The translations under genes were made by a program, and so were the position numbers. Positions 9,073-15,131 of a DNA stretch of 21,467 bases are shown one piece after another. The notes below the pieces were generated by a model. It did no database searches. It was not told the DNA's origin and worked only from the letters and a program-made list of their open reading frames with translations. The stretch's first letter is position 1. Every line of letters begins with the position of its first letter. Source of the DNA: Ramicandelaber brevisporus (taxonomy: Eukaryota > Kickxellomycota > Ramicandelaberales > Ramicandelaberaceae); NCBI GenBank assembly GCA_025201865.1, contig MU602690.1, positions 55,111 to 76,577 on the forward strand, given 5' to 3'.

Positions 9073-9189
9073 ATGTATACAGTGTATCGCATCTGCCCCG
9101 CGTGCAAGTATCCAAACACAAATATATACGGTGCCTGTTCAAAGTGCCAGCACCAAATGGAACGTCTTGAGACTGAATCCGGCGAGTAA
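9073..9189 (+). CDS. 38-residue RanBP2-type zinc-finger microprotein (putative)
   Basis: The ORF encodes 38 residues with four cysteines: Cys8, Cys11, Cys22 and Cys25. The spacing C-X2-C-X3-N-X6-C-X2-C, with Asn15 in the right place, matches the RanBP2-type zinc-finger pattern; the usual Trp two residues before the first Cys is replaced by Arg6. The tail (ERLETESGE) is acidic. The context CAACAATGT is acceptable and a pyrimidine-rich leader precedes it. The frame could be extended upstream by 33 codons, but that part is Phe/Cys-rich and low-complexity, so the inner ATG is preferred. The bases GTAAAC overlap the stop, so this could also be a first exon ending in a splice donor. In the family such fingers bind single-stranded RNA or ubiquitin; the role here is unknown. 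No neighbour suggests a function. Confidence 0.5.
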   Translation: MYTVYRICPACKYPNTNIYGACSKCQHQMERLETESGE

Positions 9190-9819
9190 ACAACAAGAAC
9201 GACAAGAACAACAAAGACAAAGACAAAAAGCAAAACATCAGTCAGCTCACGTTAGTACGACGACGCACACCACGCTTATTCATCCATGTCACTACTCTCC
9301 TCTCTGCCTGTCATTTTCATCAATGCAGTTTATCAATCAACCAAATACAACCAACCAACAGTCTCTCGTGCACACTCGTGCTCCTCCCCTCCCTCTCTCC
9401 CCTGTTTCAATCATCTTCAGCCCGATACCTTCACTTTCTACTCACCGTCACAATTACTATCATTAGTGTGTATATTGAAATCATAAATCGCAAAAAATAT
9501 TGAGTTCAATGTTATTCATTTTTAAGTACTTTTCCCCTCCTTTTTACTATTCATTATTAAAAGACAAACATTTAGACCTCTGTAGAAATTGTAAACAAAT
9601 AAAAAAGTATGAGCAACGAACAAGTCAAAGTTAGACGAATAGGAAATGTCAGCATAAACTCCAACACAAGCACGGTACAGTCAACGCATGTTCAAGAGAG
9701 AGAATAAAGTTTTGTAGAGATGGTGCTGTTGATATTCCCCGCCTGCTTGTCAGCTCGCGTTCTACAAGTATCGTCTCGATCTGGTCAAAAAGCGGGGGGA
9801 AAGTACCACCGATAGTAGC

Positions 9820-9863
<44 letters not shown>

Positions 9864-10012
9864 AAGTAGAAGTAGTAGGTGGTAGTGATAGCAATGATAA
9901 TTGTAATTGTAAATGTGATTCTGCCTGTCGCTGTAAATGTCGCAGTGATGATGACATCGATATAGTGCGTGGCTTAACATACCCATTATGCCAGTCGTTT
10001 CCGTTGTTTGCT
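9190..10012. other. Intergenic region between zinc-finger ORF and ATP synthase e gene
   Basis: These 823 bp hold the 3' flank of two convergent transcripts. An ACAAAGACAAAGAC-like A-rich stretch follows the small ORF. Pyrimidine-rich sequence covers about 9370-9450. AATAAA occurs at 9598-9603 and could serve the plus-strand transcript. The right part contains a trinucleotide microsatellite (9823-9862). Open frames over 9649-10068 on the minus strand are Thr/Ser/Leu homopolymers produced by that microsatellite and are not called. Confidence 0.5.
9823..9862. repeat. (AGT)n trinucleotide microsatellite
   Basis: About 13 uninterrupted AGT units, followed by AGAAGTAGAAGTAGTAGG. It lies in the 3' flank of the ATP synthase subunit e gene and is probably length-variable. 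Confidence 0.9.
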
Positions 10013-10300
10013 TTATTGCTTCGAGTAGTGCTCCAGGACGGCAACCAGGTCGAACTGTGGGTGCTCAACGTCGGTGATCAGCTGGCCGTCGGCCTTTGGC
10101 TGGGCAGCGGCAAACTTCTTCTGAGCCTCGGCAATCAGCTGCTCGCGCTTGCGGTAAATCTGGCTCTCGTGGTTCTTTGCAGCCTGGGATTTCAGCGACT
10201 GCAGATGAACGTAGCCGTAGACGAGACCGGCGCCTAGCGAAGCGTAGCGCGCAACCTTGGCAAGCGGAGAAGAGACGATCGACGAGTACACTGCAGACAT
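10013..10300 (-). CDS. ATP21: Mitochondrial ATP synthase subunit e
   Basis: A 95-residue protein, close to the length of yeast subunit e (Atp21/Tim11). The N-terminal membrane helix (about 14-32, ARYASLGAGLVYGYVH) carries the GxxxG motif (Gly25-Gly29) that in this family mediates contacts in F1Fo dimers in the inner mitochondrial membrane. A charged coiled-coil-like stretch follows (KREQLIAEAQKKFAAA), and then the conserved kind of tail (ITDVEHPQFDLVAVLEHY), comparable to the LEDPNIDFERV region of yeast. The frame could start 10 codons upstream, but MSAVYSSIV fits the family better. The stop codon overlaps an AATAAA (10012-10017 on the plus strand as TTTATT). No intron is needed. It is transcribed divergently from the acyl-CoA oxidase gene. 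The symbol is given by analogy. Confidence 0.9.
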   Translation of the reverse strand: MSAVYSSIVSSPLAKVARYASLGAGLVYGYVHLQSLKSQAAKNHESQIYRKREQLIAEAQKKFAAAQPKADGQLITDVEHPQFDLVAVLEHYSKQ

Positions 10301-11034
10301 CGTGGAAAGCGGATCCGGAGTAAATTGCAAAAAAAGCCTTTATTATTTTTTTTTTGGAGGTTGAAATTTGGGAGAGCAAAATCAAACATTATCGACAACA
10401 GCACATCATGGCCGACCCGGAGCCTTGTTTCGAATACCTGTTGAAATCATATCCATCCATCCATCATGATCAAAAGAGAGATAAAAAAAAAAAGAGAGAA
10501 ACTGCCATCGTTATTATCGTTATCGCCATTACAATCATCAACTGCATCTTCAGGATCCAGCCAGGTCTGATTCAGCAGCTTCAATCAAGGCACATGCTAA
10601 GAAGCGGCAGCATTGATATCCGAACGCGGCTAATGTTGTGCCGTGGCGCTAAATTATACAGCATTTGAAAAACTCATTCGTTGAAGCACGCTAGCAATTT
10701 TGTCACGCGTACATTTCTGTCTGTCTGTCTGTCTATCTGCGAATGTGTGTGTGTGAGTGCGTGTGTATAGCGCAGTCCCCTTCGAAGGACAGTTTCTAGT
10801 CACCGGGCCGTACACGTGAACCCGCCTCGCGGGCTCATATATGAGAGCGTCCAAATACCGTCTAGCCATCCTTCCCTCCTCCACAAAGAAGGTAAAGCTG
10901 AACATCGAATAAACAGCGCACTTCCTCTCTCACCGCCTACTCTCCCCTTCCTCTCTCCGTCCAGCTCTTCGATACAACACACACACACACACACACACAG
11001 ACACACACAGACACACACGAAACAACGTCGCGAG
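10301..11034. promoter_or_regulatory. Divergent promoter of ATP synthase e and acyl-CoA oxidase genes
   Basis: A 734-bp region between head-to-head genes. Notable elements are a T-run near 10346-10355, a CTGT repeat (about 10718-10732), GTGT repeats (10744-10768), an E-box CACGTG (10813-10818), a palindromic TATA-like CTCATATATGAG (10834-10845), a pyrimidine tract (10920-10965) and an (AC)n run (about 10978-11019). No ATG lies between the TATA-like element and 11035, which supports the oxidase start chosen. GGTAAAG at 10890 and CCAG near 10964 could border a leader intron, but this is unproven. Confidence 0.55.
10834..10845. promoter_or_regulatory. Palindromic TATA-like element of the acyl-CoA oxidase gene
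   Basis: CTCATATATGAG is a perfect 12-bp palindrome containing ATATAT. It lies 190 bp upstream of the oxidase ATG, with an E-box CACGTG 15 bp further upstream. The spacing would give a CT- and CA-rich leader without upstream ATGs. The palindrome gives no direction by itself. Confidence 0.4.
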
Positions 11035-13302
11035 ATGACCTCTTCTGCCAGCCACCAGCCTTTAAAGTTCCCAGCTCTGCCATTATCCTCGCCGACCACT
11101 AGCGAGCTCTTGACCGGTGAGCGCAAGCGCGCCACGTTCAGCGCTGATGAGATGTCGCTCTTGCTCTACGGTGCCGACAACTTGGCCTCCAAGCAGAAGC
11201 TGCTCAGCCTCATTGAGCACAACCCCGTCTACAGCAAGAAGGACGTGTATTTTATGAGCCGCGAGCAGAAGATGAAGAAGGCGACGCACGAGGTGTTTGA
11301 AACGGTCAAGCTTATCCGCGAGCATGGATTGTCATTTATGGACTTGATGACCATTGAAACGTTGATTGAGACCAGCTCGCCGCTGTCATTGACGACGGGC
11401 ATGTTCATTCCAGCCATTGAGAACCTCGGCACTGACGAACAGAAGGCCAAGTACCTGCGTGCCGCGCGCAACTTTGAGATCATTGGCTGCTATGCGCAGA
11501 CTGAGCTCAAGCACGGCTCAAATGTACAGGGATTGGAGACGACGGCAACGTATATTCCAGAGACCGATGAGTTTGAGATCCACTCGCCAACGCTGACGGC
11601 TGCCAAATGGTGGATTGGCGGCCTGGGTGTGGCATGCACTCACGCTGTGGTCATGGCGCGCCTGATTCTGCCCGGCGGCAAGGACTACGGCCCGCACCCG
11701 TTCGTTGTGCGCATCCGCGACCAGACCACGCACAAGTGGATGCCGGGCATCACCGTTGGCGACGTCGGCCCGAAGTTTGGCTTCAACGCCGTCGACAACG
11801 GCTTCGTGCTGTTTGACCACGTCCGCATCCCACGCTCGAACATGCTGTCTCGCAATGCCGGAGTCACGCGCGAGGGCAAGTACAAGCCAGCCAATGCTCA
11901 GGCCACCAAGCTCAACTACGGCACGATGATGTTTGTGCGCACTGGTATCGTCGCACTGATGGCTAGCGATGTTGCCAAGGCTGCCACCATCTCCACCCGC
12001 TACTGTGCCGTTCGCCAGCAGTTTGCCGAGAAGGACGCCAGCGGAGCCAAGGGCAAGGGCGGTGCTGGTCCAGCCCAGGAACTGCAGGTGCTCGACTACC
12101 AGCCTGTCCAGTATCGTCTGCTGCCGGCCATTGCTCTGGCTTATGCGCTGTCGTTCACTGGCGACGCCATGGTGCGCACGTACGAGCAGTTCATGGCCGA
12201 GCTGCAGACCGGCGAGTTCCGCCTGCTTGCTGAGACGCACGCTACCAGCAGTGGTCTCAAGAGCTTGACCACCACCATGACTCTGGAAACCATTGAGGTG
12301 TGCCGTCGTGCCATGGGCGGCCACGGTTACTCTGCCTTCAGCGGCCTGTGCGAGTTCTACGGCAATCGCTTGCCAAACACCACTTGGGAGGGCGACAACT
12401 GGATTCTCACCCAGCAGACCGCGCGCTTCCTCGTCAAGACTCTCCACGAGCTTCGCCGTGCCCTGCCAGCTCTTCCGAAGCCGAAGGGCGACAACGACTA
12501 CCGCAATTTGACCACCTGGTATCTGTCCATGTACTTGACCCGCAAGCAGCAGGTTGGCAGCGGTGCCACTAGCTGGGTAGAGGCGTTCCAGCCAATTGCT
12601 CACCGCAACGAGTTGCTCGACCCGCGCGTCCAGCTTCGTCTGCTTGGCCTGCGCGCCGCGTACCTGATTGACATGCTGGCCCAGCGCATGGAGCAGCCTG
12701 GCGCCTCCTGGAACGACGTGCTGATCGATGTTGCCCGTGTCTCGACCGCCCATTGCCATTTCATTGTCGTCTACAACTTTATCAAGGCTATTGGCGCACT
12801 CCCAGAGCCGCTTACTCCGGAAGAGGCTGGTCTGAGTCGCCATGCTCACTTCAAGTTCTCTCGTCCGCTGCGTCCGGTTCCAGACTCGCTGCGCACTGTT
12901 CTCAAGCAGCTCTGCGATTTGCATGCTCTGCGTGTCATGGAGGAGTCGCTCGCAGATTTGCTGGCGGTTGCACCAGGCGGCTCTTTGGAGAAGCCGTTCT
13001 TTACCGCGGAGCATGCCGACTGGGTGCGCATTTCTCTGCGCGAACAGCTCGAGTTGCTGCGTCCAAATGCCGTTGCTCTGGTTGACTCGCTTGCTTTGCC
13101 AGATTTCAAGCTCAACTCTGCGCTTGGTGCATACGACGGCCGCGTTTACGAGCGTATGACTGAGATGGCTGGCCGTGAGCCACTCAATCTTGACAATGGC
13201 AAGCTGGGCCGCGAGATGATGCTCGATGAAGAGATTCGTCGCATCATGCGCAGCGAGGGCAAATGGCAAGGTCACGCCGGTCTCGGCTCATCAAAGCTTT
13301 AA
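11035..13302 (+). CDS. Peroxisomal acyl-CoA oxidase
   Basis: A 755-residue flavoenzyme of the acyl-CoA oxidase family. It catalyses the first step of peroxisomal beta-oxidation, acyl-CoA to trans-2-enoyl-CoA with FAD, passing electrons to oxygen to give hydrogen peroxide. Visible signs: an N-terminal helical domain; the family signature around residues 151-170 (GCYAQTELKHGSNVQGLETT); WWIGG at 192-196; a GGHGYSAFSGLCEFYG stretch; and TTWEGDNWILTQQTARFLVK, where Glu452 corresponds to the catalytic base Glu421 of rat ACOX1. The C-terminus is SSKL, a canonical PTS1 peroxisomal signal. The start at 11035 (CGAGATGA) is the first ATG after the TATA-like site; the frame is open further upstream but encodes only a CA-repeat His/Thr run. 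The gene is rather long for the family (usually about 660-700 residues). Its last 15 codons lie inside the first unit of a tandem repeat. POX/ACOX paralogue identity cannot be settled. Confidence 0.95.
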   Translation: MTSSASHQPLKFPALPLSSPTTSELLTGERKRATFSADEMSLLLYGADNLASKQKLLSLIEHNPVYSKKDVYFMSREQKMKKATHEVFETVKLIREHGLSFMDLMTIETLIETSSPLSLTTGMFIPAIENLGTDEQKAKYLRAARNFEIIGCYAQTELKHGSNVQGLETTATYIPETDEFEIHSPTLTAAKWWIGGLGVACTHAVVMARLILPGGKDYGPHPFVVRIRDQTTHKWMPGITVGDVGPKFGFNAVDNGFVLFDHVRIPRSNMLSRNAGVTREGKYKPANAQATKLNYGTMMFVRTGIVALMASDVAKAATISTRYCAVRQQFAEKDASGAKGKGGAGPAQELQVLDYQPVQYRLLPAIALAYALSFTGDAMVRTYEQFMAELQTGEFRLLAETHATSSGLKSLTTTMTLETIEVCRRAMGGHGYSAFSGLCEFYGNRLPNTTWEGDNWILTQQTARFLVKTLHELRRALPALPKPKGDNDYRNLTTWYLSMYLTRKQQVGSGATSWVEAFQPIAHRNELLDPRVQLRLLGLRAAYLIDMLAQRMEQPGASWNDVLIDVARVSTAHCHFIVVYNFIKAIGALPEPLTPEEAGLSRHAHFKFSRPLRPVPDSLRTVLKQLCDLHALRVMEESLADLLAVAPGGSLEKPFFTAEHADWVRISLREQLELLRPNAVALVDSLALPDFKLNSALGAYDGRVYERMTEMAGREPLNLDNGKLGREMMLDEEIRRIMRSEGKWQGHAGLGSSKL

Positions 13303-14971
13303 TTATGTATCACTGTCCTGTGTGTCTCTTTATCCTTTTTTATGTTTAACAGTAATATGTTCTCAATTAACAAAACAGCTTTGATAGTAATAATAATAAT
13401 AATAATAGTACTAATTAACAAAAATAGTGAATGGATATTAGCGCGCAAGTGGAGGAATAAGTGATGTGCTTTTTTGGGAGGGGAGGATGTGTGCATAGGA
13501 GGGGCAAGTGGCAAGGTCACGCCGGTCTCGGCTCATCAAAGCTTTAATTATGTATCACTGTCCTGTGTGTCTCTTTATCCTTTTTTATGTTTAACAGTAA
13601 TATGTTCTCAATTAACAAAACAGCTTTGATAGTAATAATAATAATAATAATAGTACTAATTAACAAAAATAGTGAATGGATATTAGCGCGCAAGTGGAGG
13701 AATAAGTGATGTGCTTTTTTGGGAGGGGAGGATGTGTGCATAGGAGGGGCAAGTGGCAAGGTCACGCCGGTCTCGGCTCATCAAAGCTTTAATTATGTAT
13801 CACTGTCCTGTGTGTCTCTTTATCCTTTTTTATGTTTAACAGTAATATGTTCTCAATTAACAAAACAGCTTTGATAGTAATAATAATAATAATAATAGTA
13901 CTAATTAACAAAAATAGTGAATGGATATTAGCGCGCAAGTGGAGGAATAAGTGATGTGCTTTTTTGGGAGGGGAGGATGTGTGCATAGGAGGGGCAAGTG
14001 GCAAGGTCACGCCGGTCTCGGCTCATCAAAGCTTTAATTATGTATCACTGTCCTGTGTGTCTCTTTATCCTTTTTTATGTTTAACAGTAATATGTTCTCA
14101 ATTAACAAAACAGCTTTGATAGTAATAATAATAATAATAATAGTACTAATTAACAAAAATAGTGAATGGATATTAGCGCGCAAGTGGAGGAATAAGTGAT
14201 GTGCTTTTTTGGGAGGGGAGGATGTGTGCATAGGAGGGGCAAGTGGCAAGGTCACGCCGGTCTCGGCTCATCAAAGCTTTAATTATGTATCACTGTCCTG
14301 TGTGTCTCTTTATCCTTTTTTATGTTTAACAGTAATATGTTCTCAATTAACAAAACAGCTTTGATAGTAATAATAATAATAATAATAGTACTAATTAACA
14401 AAAATAGTGAATGGATATTAGCGCGCAAGTGGAGGAATAAGTGATGTGCTTTTTTGGGAGGGGAGGATGTGTGCATAGGAGGGGCAAGTGGCAAGGTCAC
14501 GCCGGTCTCGGCTCATCAAAGCTTTAATTATGTATCACTGTCCTGTGTGTCTCTTTATCCTTTTTTATGTTTAACAGTAATATGTTCTCAATTAACAAAA
14601 CAGCTTTGATAGTAATAATAATAATAATAATAGTACTAATTAACAAAAATAGTGAATGGATATTAGCGCGCAAGTGGAGGAATAAGTGATGTGCTTTTTT
14701 GGGAGGGGAGGATGTGTGCATAGGAGGGGCAAGTGGCAAGGTCACGCCGGTCTCGGCTCATCAAAGCTTTAATTATGTATCACTGTCCTGTGTGTCTCTT
14801 TATCCTTTTTTATGTTTAACAGTAATATGTTCTCAATTAACAAAACAGCTTTGATAGTAATAATAATAATAATAATAGTACTAATTAACAAAAATAGTGA
14901 ATGGATATTAGCGCGCAAGTGGAGGAATAAGTGATGTGCTTTTTTGGGAGGGGAGGATGTGTGCATAGGAG
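13257..14971. repeat. 245-bp tandem repeat, 7 full copies, at the 3' end of the oxidase gene
   Basis: Seven head-to-tail units of exactly 245 bp start at 13257, 13502, 13747, 13992, 14237, 14482 and 14727. Each holds the final 15 oxidase codons with the stop codon, plus about 200 bp of 3' flank, including a (TAA)n tract and an A/T-rich UTR-like part. By eye the copies are identical apart from one base: the first, coding copy has AAA where the others have AAG (a synonymous Lys codon). The flanks carry AGCGAG on both sides (13252-13257 and 14970-14975). 245 is not a multiple of three and each unit ends the frame with TAA, so only the first copy is translated. Open frames of 73 codons on the minus strand, one per unit, are by-products. 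Confidence 0.97.
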
Positions 14972-15131
14972 CGAGCAAAAAGTGAAAAGTGAAAAGTAAA
15001 AGTAAAATAAATAAAAAGGAAGGAAGGAAGGGAGGAAGGGAGGAAAGTGAGAACATGGCAGGCTAAGTTAACGGATGTCACAAAAAGTAGGCAAATAAGA
15101 TTCATATTCATATTCATATTCATATTCATTA
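14972..15131. other. Short convergent 3' region between oxidase repeat array and MADS gene
   Basis: This is the 160-bp gap where transcription from both sides ends. It is A/G-rich (AAAGTGAAAAGTAAAAG and GGAAGGAAGG runs) and has AATAAATAAAA near 15007-15016. That is the first AATAAA past the oxidase stop, now more than 1.7 kb away because of the repeat array. It ends in the hexamer microsatellite that borders the MADS stop codon. Confidence 0.55.
15100..15129. repeat. (ATTCAT)5 hexanucleotide microsatellite
   Basis: Five perfect hexamers abut the stop of the MADS-box gene. On the minus strand they read ATGAAT units directly after a triple stop, TGA-TAA-TGA, in the MADS frame (15126-15134). 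Confidence 0.9.

Noticed and set aside
9649-10068. 139-codon minus-strand frame rich in Thr/Ser beside ATP synthase subunit e
   Set aside because: Its centre is the AGT microsatellite and its start overlaps the end of the subunit e gene in another frame.
11518-13275. 585-codon open frame antisense to acyl-CoA oxidase
   Set aside because: It lies wholly under a gene with clear family motifs; its composition is what a GC-biased third position gives on the opposite strand.
13257-14971. CRISPR-like or satellite array
   Set aside because: There are no unique spacers, units are contiguous and 245 bp, and the unit derives from the adjacent gene.
13257-14971. Multiple PTS1-bearing oxidase isoforms made from the repeated codons
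   Set aside because: Every unit has the TAA right after the SKL codons and 245 is not a multiple of three, so downstream copies are not read in frame.
13299-15056. Seven nearly identical 73-95 codon open frames on the minus strand, one per 245-bp unit, with a hydrophobic Ile-rich middle
   Set aside because: They exist only because the unit lacks stops in that frame, the middle is a translated (TAA)n tract, and the unit is explained by duplication of the oxidase 3' end.
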